A DNA stretch of 64,000 nucleotides, from assembly GCA_024635585.1 (NCBI GenBank), contig JAGXIP010000220.1, positions 1 to 64,000 of the forward strand, read 5' to 3'. The stretch is from Saccharicrinis sp. GTDB lineage: Bacteria > Bacteroidota > Bacteroidia > Bacteroidales > Marinilabiliaceae. Both the position numbers and the translations under genes were made by a program. Shown piece by piece: positions 1 through 7,640 of the stretch. Below the pieces are notes generated by a model. The model was given only the letters and a program-made list of their open reading frames with translations, was not told the origin of the DNA and did no database searches. Each line of letters opens with the position of its first letter. The stretch's first letter is position 1.

Positions 1-216
1 TAAACAAAATGCCAACTTTGGAACCCATCGAATGATGGATAATTATCCAAAGCAGACTCCAAAAACAACAAATTACGAATCAATTGTATCATAAATAATC
101 GGGAACTTCAATTTTTTATGTAGTTTGCGGATATGAGGTTATCCTTTCAAGTTTTCGCAAAACCGAATAAAGCACGTCGTTTAATTATTTTACCTTTGCG
201 GCTTAAAAGGTAATTC
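1..216. other. Intergenic leader of the AEC transporter gene
   Basis: I see no gene in this stretch. A TACCTTTG at 191-198 matches the Bacteroidota -7 element (TAnnTTTG) and sits 18 bases before the ATG of the permease gene. I could not find a matching TTTG or TTG element 19-21 bases upstream, so promoter assignment is tentative. The ORF called on the minus strand from 147 to 497 is a shadow of the permease gene. Confidence 0.4.
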
Positions 217-1176
217 ATGTTTTCAACATTATTTATAAATGTGTTGTCGGTATTTTTAATGATGATACCCGGATATGTTATCATCCGCAGAAACATTATT
301 TCCGAATCGGCACTCAAAGACTTTAGCCATATCATCGTTAAGGTATTGTACCCCTCCTTGATTTTTAGCTCCATAACAACAAACTTTACGCTCACCAAAG
401 TGCTGGAATCGTGGCAGCTGCCGGTTTCCATTTTTATGTTTTGTGTGCTTGGATATTTAATAGGTTTATTATATGCCGGATTTTTTAAAAGCGACAACCC
501 GCAAAGGCGAAAGAGTATTTTGTTTCAGATGACCATCAACAATTACTCTTTTTTACCCCTTGCCATCATCTCAAAACTTTATGGCGAGCAACATATGGCG
601 GCTCTCATATTATCTACCCTGGGTGCCGAATTAGCCGTATGGACGCTGGGAATGTCTATTCTGAATATGAACACTGGAGGATTTAAGTTTCGCGACCTAA
701 AGCACCTTTTGTCGCCGCCATTAATCAGTATTTACTTTTCGGGGGGGGTATTGTTGGTGCTCCATTTATTAAACATGCCCATACAGAATATATTCGACCA
801 TAATCTATTGTTGAATTACACCCAAAAAACCATTTACGAGCTAGGTCAAGCGACCATCCCATTGTCGTTGATTATGGTAGGGGGAAGAATGGGGAAAATT
901 AAATTGGGAGATTTAAAACAAAGAGATCTTTGGGCGGTAGCACTGTTCAGGCTGGTGCTAATACCTATTGCAGGAGTTATTATGTTCAAACTATTATTTC
1001 CTGAGCACCCTTATCTTAATGTGATGCTTATTGTGGCTGTAATGCCAAATGCCATAGCTAGTTTGGTTATGGGCGAATTGTATGGAGCCGACCAGAAATT
1101 GATTAGCGGTACTATATTGATAACGCATGTGTTATCCTTAATAACTATTCCTTTGTGGTTGTTATTTCTGCTCTAA
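217..1176 (+). CDS. AEC family (auxin efflux carrier-like) transporter
   Basis: This is a 319-residue, very hydrophobic protein with about ten predicted membrane segments arranged as two halves. That layout and length are usual for the AEC/BASS-related secondary transporters of bacteria, which export small organic acids such as malate or malonate. The C-terminal half carries the polar break expected in the crossover helix (VMPNAIASLVMGELYG, near residues 280-295), where AEC proteins have conserved Pro and Asn residues. The gene stands alone, with REP-like palindromes downstream and nothing co-oriented within 280 bases. The substrate cannot be read from the sequence. The ATG at 217 is preceded closely by a TACCTTTG -7-like element, which supports this start. 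Confidence 0.8.
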   Translation: MFSTLFINVLSVFLMMIPGYVIIRRNIISESALKDFSHIIVKVLYPSLIFSSITTNFTLTKVLESWQLPVSIFMFCVLGYLIGLLYAGFFKSDNPQRRKSILFQMTINNYSFLPLAIISKLYGEQHMAALILSTLGAELAVWTLGMSILNMNTGGFKFRDLKHLLSPPLISIYFSGGVLLVLHLLNMPIQNIFDHNLLLNYTQKTIYELGQATIPLSLIMVGGRMGKIKLGDLKQRDLWAVALFRLVLIPIAGVIMFKLLFPEHPYLNVMLIVAVMPNAIASLVMGELYGADQKLISGTILITHVLSLITIPLWLLFLL

Positions 1177-1226
1177 TTAGAGGCTATAAGAGAAGAATGA
1201 CAACAATTTTCTGTTTAAAAACCCTC

Positions 1227-1298
1227 CCTGCCTGCCGGCACAGGCAGGTAACTCTCCCGTAATTCTACGGGACAACCTGTTCCGAACTCGTTTCGGAA
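1227..1298. repeat. Cluster of three REP-like palindromes
   Basis: Three short palindromes follow each other. An 8-bp stem lies at 1227-1248 (CCTGCCTG / CAGGCAGG). A 6-bp stem lies at 1256-1271 (CCCGTA / TACGGG). A 7-bp stem lies at 1280-1298 (TTCCGAA / TTCGGAA). They sit in the 285-base gap between two co-oriented genes, followed by C/G-rich text containing CCCCCTTTAGGGG. The last palindrome resembles the CCCCGAA/TTCGGGG hairpin at 4661-4679, so these look like members of an interspersed repetitive palindrome family. No T-tract follows, so terminator function is not indicated. Confidence 0.6.
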
Positions 1299-1461
1299 GG
1301 CTCTAAAGGGAGAACCGGAATTCCCCGCAGAGAGCCAGTCCCCCTTTAGGGGTTAGGGGTAATCACGATGGAGTATTATTTAAGTAGAAACTATAATTAA
1401 CGAACAATTTCTTTAATTTAGGGTTAGATGATTTCTACCGTAATAAAACAACAAAATAGCA

Positions 1462-2751
1462 ATGAGCAACAGTTTCAACTTACCAGTCAATGGTAAAAAG
1501 AGGATAATAATTATAGGTGCTGGTTTTGCAGGTTTAAAATTGGCACGCAAACTAGGTAGCTCTGTGTATCAAGTAGTGATGATAGACAAGAGGAACTATC
1601 ATCAATTTCAGCCTCTTTTTTATCAGGTGGCCACCTCGGGATTGGAGCCCAGTAACATTTCATTCCCCATCCGTAAAGTTTTTCAAGAACATGCCAATTT
1701 GCACTTCCGGAATACTGAATTGTTAGCGGTACGAACCGATGAAAAAATAATTGTTACCTCTTCCGGGGAGCTTAACTACCACAAATTAATTATCGCCACT
1801 GGTGTAGATACCAATTACTTCGGCAACCAGAATATCGAAAAGTACAGTATCCCCATGAAATCGACTTCTCAAGCTATTAACTTGCGAAACAGGATATTGG
1901 AAAGCTTTGAGGCAGCTATATTAACAGACAATAAAAAAGAGCAAACCAAACAATTGTCGGTGGTAATTGTAGGAGGAGGCCCAACCGGAGTGGAGTTATC
2001 GGGAGCTATTGCCGAATTAAAACGCTTTGTGCTACCCAAGGATTATCCAGAGCTGGATTTTAACCTGATGAAAATTCGCCTGTACGAAGCATCGCCAAAA
2101 TTACTAAACGTAATGAGCGAAAAAGCCAGCAAAGATGCCCTTAAATTCCTGACCAAACTGGGTGTTGAGGTTCATTTAAATACGATGATATCCGATTACG
2201 ACGGTGAGAATATGACCCTAGCCGACGGTACCATTTATAAAGTACAGAACCTAGTGTGGGCGGCTGGTGTTGGTGGGAAACGCATCAAAGGAATTTCCGA
2301 TGAGCATTACGTGCGCGCTAATCGTTTAGCAGTGGATAGAACTAACCAAATTATAGGGTTGAAAGATTTTTATGCTCTGGGCGATATTGCTTCAATGCAA
2401 ACCGATAAATATAAAAACGGACATCCTCAAGTGGCACAAGTGGCCATACAGCAGGCCGCACAACTTGCCAAAAACCTATTGCAGAATACCGAAGAGCCTT
2501 TTGAATATAACGATAAAGGCTCCATGGCAACGGTGGGTAGAAATATGGCTATCGTGGATTTGAAAAATTTTAGCTTTTCGGGAAGTATGGCTTGGTTCGT
2601 TTGGCTAATAGTGCACCTCATGGCCATTGTTGGCGTTAAAAATCGCTTGTTTATCATTATCAATTGGGCACAAGGTTATTTTTCCCGTGACCAATCGTTG
2701 AGGGTGCTTATCAGGCCGTTTAAAAAGCAGGAAAGCGATAAAGATAGTTAG
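1462..2751 (+). CDS. NAD(P)/FAD-dependent oxidoreductase, type II NADH dehydrogenase-like
   Basis: This 429-residue flavoprotein has two Rossmann dinucleotide-binding motifs in the order expected for NDH-2 enzymes. The FAD motif GAGFAG is at residues 19-24, and the NADH motif GGGPTGVELSG is near 170. The FAD-contact motif YALGDIA lies near 305. A hydrophobic stretch around 375-392 and a basic C-terminus match the membrane-anchoring tail of non-proton-pumping NADH:quinone oxidoreductases. The family oxidises NADH and reduces menaquinone on the inner face of the cytoplasmic membrane. The gene is monocistronic by spacing. Other members of this superfamily (sulfide:quinone or ferredoxin reductases) are less likely because the N-terminal YHQFQPLFYQVATSGLEP segment is typical of NDH-2. 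Confidence 0.85.
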   Translation: MSNSFNLPVNGKKRIIIIGAGFAGLKLARKLGSSVYQVVMIDKRNYHQFQPLFYQVATSGLEPSNISFPIRKVFQEHANLHFRNTELLAVRTDEKIIVTSSGELNYHKLIIATGVDTNYFGNQNIEKYSIPMKSTSQAINLRNRILESFEAAILTDNKKEQTKQLSVVIVGGGPTGVELSGAIAELKRFVLPKDYPELDFNLMKIRLYEASPKLLNVMSEKASKDALKFLTKLGVEVHLNTMISDYDGENMTLADGTIYKVQNLVWAAGVGGKRIKGISDEHYVRANRLAVDRTNQIIGLKDFYALGDIASMQTDKYKNGHPQVAQVAIQQAAQLAKNLLQNTEEPFEYNDKGSMATVGRNMAIVDLKNFSFSGSMAWFVWLIVHLMAIVGVKNRLFIIINWAQGYFSRDQSLRVLIRPFKKQESDKDS

Positions 2752-2819
2752 GTCGAAAGGTCAATAGATACTTAGTTTATTAGATTGTTAAGCCAATTCG
2801 AAGTGACTCCTAAATAAGA

Positions 2820-2862
2820 AAGGCCGAGGCATCCGAATGTCTTCTCGCTCAACCTAGGCCTT
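2820..2862. terminator. Possible bidirectional terminator between convergent genes
   Basis: The stretch AAGGCCgaGG ... CCtaGGCCTT forms an interrupted hairpin (6 bp + 2 bp) in the 139-base gap between the converging NADH dehydrogenase and adenosine kinase genes. There is no clear T-tract on the plus strand, so strength is uncertain. Position between two convergent stop codons is the main support. Confidence 0.4.
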
Positions 2863-2890
2863 AAAATAACAACAATGAGATGTATATTTT

Positions 2891-3877
2891 TTAGTTCTTC
2901 ATCTTTTTTAGCTCCTCATGAATCTTATCCCAACGATCCTTTTCCATCTTAGGTCCCACAACTTCAATCACGTTACCTGATAACAAAGCAGCTATCTCGC
3001 CGCATTTATCAAGTGGAAGAAGATTTATAAGACCATATAAAAATCCAGCAGCGTATAAATCGCCCGCTCCGGTGGTGTCAATACTATTTGCTGGAATAAC
3101 CCCAACTTCAAAAGCTGTTTTATTCTGCTTTATTAACGACCCTTGCTTACCTAACTTAAGGACGGCAATATTACAATCCTTGGCCATTTCGTCAAGCGCT
3201 TCACGATGCTCTTTTTTGGTAAAGGCCTTGGCTTCTTCTTCGTTGGCAAAAAGGATGTCCACATATTTTGCTACCATTTCCTTTAAAAAAGCAAGGTTAT
3301 CCTCCACCACATTAAAGCTGGCAAGGTCGAGTGAAACAATTAGCTTGGCTTCTTTTGCATACTTAAGCGCTTTTTCAATTAGCGGCTGGTTATATACCAA
3401 ATAGCCTTCGATATGAAAGTGGGTGTAACCCTCAAAAAGTTCTTTTGTTACATCGTCGGCACAGAGTTCAACGGCGGCACCAAGATAGGTGGCAAAAGTT
3501 CGCTCCGAATCGGGACTTATTAAAGCCACTGCCTTCCCTGATTCGTTATCGCTTTCCAACAATTTAGCATCTATATTATTGGCGCTCATATCTTTTTTAA
3601 AGAAAGCGCCCAACACATCCTTTCCTACTTTGCCAAAAAACCCGGTGGCAACCCCCAAACACGAAAGTCCATGTATGGTATTTGCTGCCGAGCCTCCCGA
3701 TGCCATCTCTTGAACGTGATTCGCAATTTCAAGTAATATGGTTGCCGATGTTTCTGCACTGACCAATTGCATACTTCCCTTCGGAAAATTTAATTTTGTT
3801 AACAAATCGTCATTCTCCATCCTGGTTAAAATATCAACCAACGCATTACCCATTCCCAAAACCTTACTCATAATCAA
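2891..3877 (-). CDS. PfkB family kinase, adenosine kinase-like
   Basis: This 328-residue protein has the ribokinase/PfkB fold signatures. The N-terminal GGSAANTIHGLS (near 61-72) is the sugar/nucleoside binding signature, and the C-terminal DTTGAGDLYAAGF (near 266) contains the catalytic Asp and the anion hole. The overall pattern (MGNALVDI start, length about 330, GYL..NQPLIEKAL region) matches the adenosine kinase-like subgroup of Bacteroidota. These enzymes phosphorylate adenosine to AMP with ATP in the cytoplasm for purine salvage. Another ribokinase-family substrate cannot be excluded. The gene stands alone. Upstream on its strand a TATCTTTG (complement of 3919-3926) matches the -7 element, but I found no -33 partner. 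Confidence 0.8.
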   Translation of the reverse strand: MIMSKVLGMGNALVDILTRMENDDLLTKLNFPKGSMQLVSAETSATILLEIANHVQEMASGGSAANTIHGLSCLGVATGFFGKVGKDVLGAFFKKDMSANNIDAKLLESDNESGKAVALISPDSERTFATYLGAAVELCADDVTKELFEGYTHFHIEGYLVYNQPLIEKALKYAKEAKLIVSLDLASFNVVEDNLAFLKEMVAKYVDILFANEEEAKAFTKKEHREALDEMAKDCNIAVLKLGKQGSLIKQNKTAFEVGVIPANSIDTTGAGDLYAAGFLYGLINLLPLDKCGEIAALLSGNVIEVVGPKMEKDRWDKIHEELKKMKN

Positions 3878-3926
3878 CTACTTATTATCTTATTGTAATT
3901 TTTACTAAAATATTTCCACAAAGATA

Positions 3927-3957
3927 TTGCATACTTTCAATAATCCTATTACTTTTG
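3927..3957 (+). promoter_or_regulatory. Candidate Bacteroidota promoter toward tRNA-Asn
   Basis: TTG at 3927-3929, a 20-base spacer, then TACTTTTG at 3950-3957 matches the -33/-7 consensus of the Bacteroidota primary sigma factor. It points toward the tRNA-Asn, about 100 bases downstream, which would give a moderately long 5' leader. It overlaps the upstream region of the divergent adenosine kinase gene. Confidence 0.35.
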
Positions 3958-4058
3958 CTCCGCATTTGACAAAACACTATCGTAAACGGCGGCAGAATTT
4001 TAAATGTATAAACCACTTTTTTTGGTTTATTTATTTACATCAAGAGTGTATATTATAC

Positions 4059-4132
4059 TCCTCCTTAGCTCAGCTGGTTAGAGCACCTGACTGTTAATCA
4101 GGGGGTCCTAGGTTCAAGTCCTAGAGGAGGAG
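4059..4132 (+). tRNA. tRNA-Asn (GTT)
   Basis: A complete cloverleaf can be drawn. The acceptor stem is TCCTCCT/AGGAGGA, the D arm GCTC...GAGC, and the anticodon stem CCTGA/TCAGG with loop CTGTTAA (anticodon GTT). The T arm is CTAGG-TTCAAGT-CCTAG, and the discriminator base is G. It is 74 nt, and the CCA end is not encoded. It is followed directly by a hairpin with a T-run and then by two decayed tRNA-like copies of the same unit. Confidence 0.95.
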
Positions 4133-4136
4133 CAAA

Positions 4137-4172
4137 AAAAGAGATTCGATTCATTTCGAGTCTCTTTTTTTA
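4137..4172 (+). terminator. Rho-independent-type terminator of tRNA-Asn
   Basis: GAGATTCGA-TTCATT-TCGAGTCTC forms a hairpin with one internal mismatch, followed by seven T residues. The same element recurs after each of the two downstream tRNA-like copies (around 4280-4316 and 4443-4480), which shows that the duplicated unit was tRNA plus terminator. Confidence 0.75.
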
Positions 4173-4196
4173 TGGGGTAAATTTGTGGGTGATTGG

Positions 4197-4276
4197 AATG
4201 GATTAGCTCAATTGGTTATAGCATCCCGTGATTTTTGATCACGGGAGGGTCCTAGGTTCAAGTCCTAGCGGGGGAG
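4197..4276 (+). pseudogene. Decayed tRNA-like copy (unit 2 of the tandem array)
   Basis: The sequence keeps a recognisable D-arm start (TTAGCTCA.TTGGTTA) and a T arm identical to that of tRNA-Asn (CTAGGTTCAAGTCCTAG). The 5' acceptor strand (AATGGAT) cannot pair with the 3' strand (CGGGGGA). The anticodon arm has become a long hairpin, CCCGTGAT-TTTTG-ATCACGGG. Read as a 5-bp stem with a 7-nt loop it would place TTT at the anticodon, but the broken acceptor stem argues against function. The ORF 4228-4548 laid over it is spurious. Confidence 0.7.
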
Positions 4277-4338
4277 CAAAACAAGAGATTCGATTAATTT
4301 CGGGTCTCTTTTTTTACGGGGTAATTTTGGGGGATTGG

Positions 4339-4438
4339 AGTGGATTAGCTCAGCTTGTTATCTGCCATTCGGCAGACAGGAAGCATCCCGTAATTTTTCA
4401 TCACGGGAGGGTCCTAGGTTCAAGTCCTAGAGGGGGAG
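4339..4438 (+). pseudogene. Decayed tRNA-like copy with insertion in the D arm (unit 3)
   Basis: This copy is closely similar to unit 2, with the same T arm, the same CCCGT..ATTTTT..CACGGG anticodon-arm hairpin and a trailing terminator-like hairpin. It carries about 21 extra bases (4361-4381) in the D arm that contain their own palindrome, TCTGCC-ATTC-GGCAGA. The acceptor stem is also broken. It is best read as a tRNA relic interrupted by a small REP-like palindrome. Confidence 0.65.
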
Positions 4439-4660
4439 CAAAACAAAGAGATTCAATTAATTTTGGGTCTCTTTGTTTGTTGTGTACAAGTTCGGAACTT
4501 CTCTTTGTGTTTTATAATACTCCAATAATTACCAAAATATACCAGTAAACTTAAAAAATATCCTTAGATAACTCCCTTAACTCAGAGCCCAATTGTCCAT
4601 TTTATCCTGTAACTAAAACATTCATGTGTTTATAATTGATTTTTTTTGCCACATAGCCTG

Positions 4661-4679
4661 CCCCGAACTTGATTCGGGG
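4661..4679. repeat. REP-like hairpin CCCCGAA/TTCGGGG
   Basis: A 7-bp stem with a 5-base loop (CTTGA) lies between the tRNA array and the end of the rfbC gene. It resembles the TTCCGAA/TTCGGAA palindrome at 1280-1298. No T-tract follows on either side. The remaining sequence from 4481 to 4733 shows no gene. Confidence 0.5.
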
Positions 4680-4733
4680 GAAATCGCCATTACAATTATC
4701 CCCCTTTGTGTGAGGACACTCACATAGCTCGTT

Positions 4734-5288
4734 TCACAACTTAAATGGTATTTCGGTTTCCGATAAGGGTTTTAACTTTTTATCTTTTTCTGACAACAAA
4801 ATATCTTCATGGTTTATCTGCCAATCAATTCCCAGTTCCGGATCATCCCAGGCAATACCGGAATCATGCTCTGGTGCATACCAATTGTCCACTTTATACG
4901 AAAATATTGCCGACTTACTTAATACAATAAAAGCATGTGCGAATCCTCTTGGAACAAAAAATTGCCGCTTATTCTCGTCTGACAGCTCCACCGAAACATG
5001 TTTTCCGTAAGTGAGTGAACCCATTCTTAAATCCACTGCCACATCCAGCACTTTGCCCTCAATACAACGAACCAACTTGGCCTGATTATAGGGAGGCCTT
5101 TGAAAATGAAGCCCTCTTAAAACACCATAACTTGAGCGAGATTCGTTGTCCTGTAAGAAATTAACTTCACCAATATTTTCCTCAAAACTTTTTTGGTTAA
5201 ATGATTCGAAGAAGTAACCCCTGGGATCACCAAACACTTTAGGCTCTATGATTACCAGTCCTTCTATTTCTGTCTTAATAAATTGCAT
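4734..5288 (-). CDS. rfbC: dTDP-4-dehydrorhamnose 3,5-epimerase
   Basis: This 184-residue protein is the usual length for RmlC/RfbC cupin epimerases, which convert dTDP-4-keto-6-deoxyglucose to dTDP-4-keto-rhamnose. The N-terminal IIEPKVFGDPRGYFFESFN, the RGLHFQRPPYNQAKLVR active-site segment with its catalytic His (near 60-76), and the FSYKVDNWYAPEHDSGIAWDDP segment near 128-150 are all characteristic. It is the last gene of the minus-strand polysaccharide cluster and implies that rhamnose or another dTDP-6-deoxyhexose enters the polymer. The partner genes rfbA, rfbB and rfbD are not in this window and would have to be elsewhere. Confidence 0.93.
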   Translation of the reverse strand: MQFIKTEIEGLVIIEPKVFGDPRGYFFESFNQKSFEENIGEVNFLQDNESRSSYGVLRGLHFQRPPYNQAKLVRCIEGKVLDVAVDLRMGSLTYGKHVSVELSDENKRQFFVPRGFAHAFIVLSKSAIFSYKVDNWYAPEHDSGIAWDDPELGIDWQINHEDILLSEKDKKLKPLSETEIPFKL

Positions 5289-5344
5289 AATACCTTTTTG
5301 CTAAGGACAATAAATACTGTCCATATTGATTTTTCTTTAATTTC

Positions 5345-6568
5345 TCATCCAACATTACAAATTGGTCCTCTGATATCTGTGTGCCTTAGATTGTATTGCT
5401 GCAAATAATAACAGAGCACCGCAAGATAAATAGCATTTATGCCTGATGAATAAATATGACCTGTTAAAGCTCCAATAAACAAGAATTGACTCACTAAAAA
5501 AAATCCCATTGAATTCTTTCTTGTAAACGAAAACATTGTTTTGAAAAGCAAAATGAAATATAGAATAGTTCCTATAATTCCACCAAATAAGTATAAATCA
5601 ACTAAACCCATCTCTGTAACAGGCATTTCGACAAAAGTGCCACCAATAAAAATGTTATACCATTTCCAATCCTCCAATAACGTAAACACTTTCTGCTCGA
5701 ATAAAAGGCTACGTTTGGAAGTAATGGAATATATTAAACCTTGCTCCTCATAAATTCTATAGAAGAAGCTAAAAATCCCCGAAAAATAGGCGAAAACACA
5801 CAACCCTAGAATCGAAATTCCAATACCTATTAATTTTTGATTTAAAGAGATTTGTTTTATTATAAAAAATATGAAAAAGGAATAGCAAAGCAGGAATAGC
5901 ATGATAGCTTTTGTACCTAAAATTAAAGATGCAAACAACAACAAAATTAGTGGTACGGTATGTTTAAAGTTTTTAGCCTTTAGCGCGGCAGTTCCAAAAT
6001 AAGTAATCCCAATCATCCAGAAAAATGTAATCTCATTTTGAGTGGAAAACGGAGGTTTGAATCCAAAACGATATCCACCATAGGTATGAAAATAGGACAG
6101 ATCAAAAGCAAATGCAACCAATACTATAAGTGCCGATAAAATAAATATACTTTCAAAAGTTATTCTAATATCCTCCCATTTAAAATTTAAAGATTGAATT
6201 GCAACAAACAGGAGCATAGGGAATACATACTTATTTCCTTCTTTAAACAATTGAAATAAATGATTGAAATTCAGAACAGTATCTGTTGAAAATAAATACA
6301 AAGTATAACCAACTATAGGTATAATAGCAAAGCCTAGAATCATTAGTAAAAAAGAGCGCTTAACTCCCTTAACCCATAATAATATGAGAAAAATAATTTC
6401 AACAATTCCTTTACCATAAAAGGAAATACTATTACTAGTATTTAACCCATGTGTTTGGTCAATATAAAAATTAACCATATCCAAAATAAAAAAAAGAGAC
6501 ATGACATATGAAACACCGTACCTCTTTATTGAATTTTTAATACGAACGCTATTTAGATAAGACCTCAT
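5345..6568 (-). CDS. O-antigen polymerase (Wzy)-like membrane protein
   Basis: This is a 407-residue protein with about ten to twelve hydrophobic segments and a larger polar loop near residues 270-310. It has low complexity, is AT-rich and has no enzymatic motif, as is common for Wzy polymerases and O-antigen ligases. It overlaps the upstream glycosyltransferase gene by 20 bases, so the two are likely translationally coupled. Position in a cluster with exporter, flippase and glycosyltransferases supports a role in polymerising repeat units at the periplasmic face of the inner membrane. A second candidate polymerase/ligase (11411-12625) is in the same cluster, so which one polymerises is open. 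A fragment of this gene recurs as a relic near 9.0-9.2 kb. Confidence 0.65.
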   Translation of the reverse strand: MRSYLNSVRIKNSIKRYGVSYVMSLFFILDMVNFYIDQTHGLNTSNSISFYGKGIVEIIFLILLWVKGVKRSFLLMILGFAIIPIVGYTLYLFSTDTVLNFNHLFQLFKEGNKYVFPMLLFVAIQSLNFKWEDIRITFESIFILSALIVLVAFAFDLSYFHTYGGYRFGFKPPFSTQNEITFFWMIGITYFGTAALKAKNFKHTVPLILLLFASLILGTKAIMLFLLCYSFFIFFIIKQISLNQKLIGIGISILGLCVFAYFSGIFSFFYRIYEEQGLIYSITSKRSLLFEQKVFTLLEDWKWYNIFIGGTFVEMPVTEMGLVDLYLFGGIIGTILYFILLFKTMFSFTRKNSMGFFLVSQFLFIGALTGHIYSSGINAIYLAVLCYYLQQYNLRHTDIRGPICNVG

Positions 6569-7640
6569 TGAATAATTCTTCGTATTGGGATACTATTCGT
6601 TCCCAACTATAAAGTTTCTGAATTTTTAAAAAATTTGAATTAACAATATCCACCCTATTGTCTGCTGGGAAATTTATTACTACATCCTTTACGTCTTCCT
6701 TGGTATTAAAATATAAAGCGTCGTTACCTAAGATTGATCTATTAAACAAATTATCATTGGCACAAATAAATGCCCCAGAACCCATTGCTTCCAATAAACT
6801 TGGGTTGGTACCTCCAACTGTATGACCGTGAAAATAAATCTGAGCGTAATATCTTAAGTTATTGAGTATATTAATGTCATATACCCCTCCTACAAATCGA
6901 ATATTTATATTGTGTTTATACTTATCTTTTAAATATTCACCATACTTTGTTTCATGATTACCTATAACAAGAAATGGTTGCCCATTGTTAGCTAAATCAA
7001 TGCCATCCAAAATAATTTCAATACTATTTTCCGGCTCTAATCTGGCTATCAACATACTGTATTGATGGGCTGTAACATTATACACCTTAAGCGATTCAAT
7101 GGAATAATCTTTTATTACATGCGACCCATAGGGAATATAAGTGGACTCCACAGAATATTTATCTTTCAAATATTTTTGAATACCTATTGAGTCTGCCACC
7201 AAATGATGACTATGTTTAACCCCTAATTTTTCTGCGTATAAAAGAAACTGCTGCACTTTTTTTGTATACTTCGTACGTTTCCATTCCAGACCATCCATAT
7301 TAGTAACCACTTTTGTCTTGCTCGGAAGTAGTTTGCCCCAAATACTGCTACTTGTATACCCTAACTGTAGTATAATATCATACCCTCTGTTTCTAGAGTC
7401 AAGAATGCAATTCAAATCATAGATAAACTGACCTGACGTTCCTATCTTCTCTTCTGGATCGTATTTATGAATAATTTTTACGCCTTCCCACTCTTTCTCC
7501 TGATAGGGATGAAAATGGCTGTTGTAAACTGAAACTTCATGCCCTCTATCTACTAAATATTTAGCTACATATTCAGCGAACTGCTCAAATCCTCCGTAAT
7601 AGTTTGGGATGCCGCGTGTGCCTAGAATGGCTATTTTCAT
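6549..7640 (-). CDS. DUF1972-type glycosyltransferase (GT4-like)
   Basis: This 363-residue protein begins MKIAILGTRGIPNYYGGFEQFAEYVA, the hallmark of the DUF1972 N-terminal domain found in rhamnosyl/galactosyl-type transferases of polysaccharide clusters. The C-terminal half has a GT-B donor domain with a HGHTVGGTNPSLLEAMGSGAF segment near 270-290, equivalent to the EX7E region. It should transfer a sugar from a nucleotide donor to the lipid-linked oligosaccharide on the cytoplasmic side. The start overlaps the stop of the preceding gene by 4 bases. A degraded copy of residues near 130-210 occurs at about 9184-9416. The sugar and linkage cannot be deduced. Confidence 0.82.
   Translation of the reverse strand: MKIAILGTRGIPNYYGGFEQFAEYVAKYLVDRGHEVSVYNSHFHPYQEKEWEGVKIIHKYDPEEKIGTSGQFIYDLNCILDSRNRGYDIILQLGYTSSSIWGKLLPSKTKVVTNMDGLEWKRTKYTKKVQQFLLYAEKLGVKHSHHLVADSIGIQKYLKDKYSVESTYIPYGSHVIKDYSIESLKVYNVTAHQYSMLIARLEPENSIEIILDGIDLANNGQPFLVIGNHETKYGEYLKDKYKHNINIRFVGGVYDINILNNLRYYAQIYFHGHTVGGTNPSLLEAMGSGAFICANDNLFNRSILGNDALYFNTKEDVKDVVINFPADNRVDIVNSNFLKIQKLYSWERIVSQYEELFNEVLSK

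Noticed and set aside
4228-4548. 106-residue plus-strand ORF with repeated HGRVLGSSP segments
   Set aside because: It runs through the two decayed tRNA-like copies. The protein repeat is the translation of the duplicated anticodon and T arms, not a gene.
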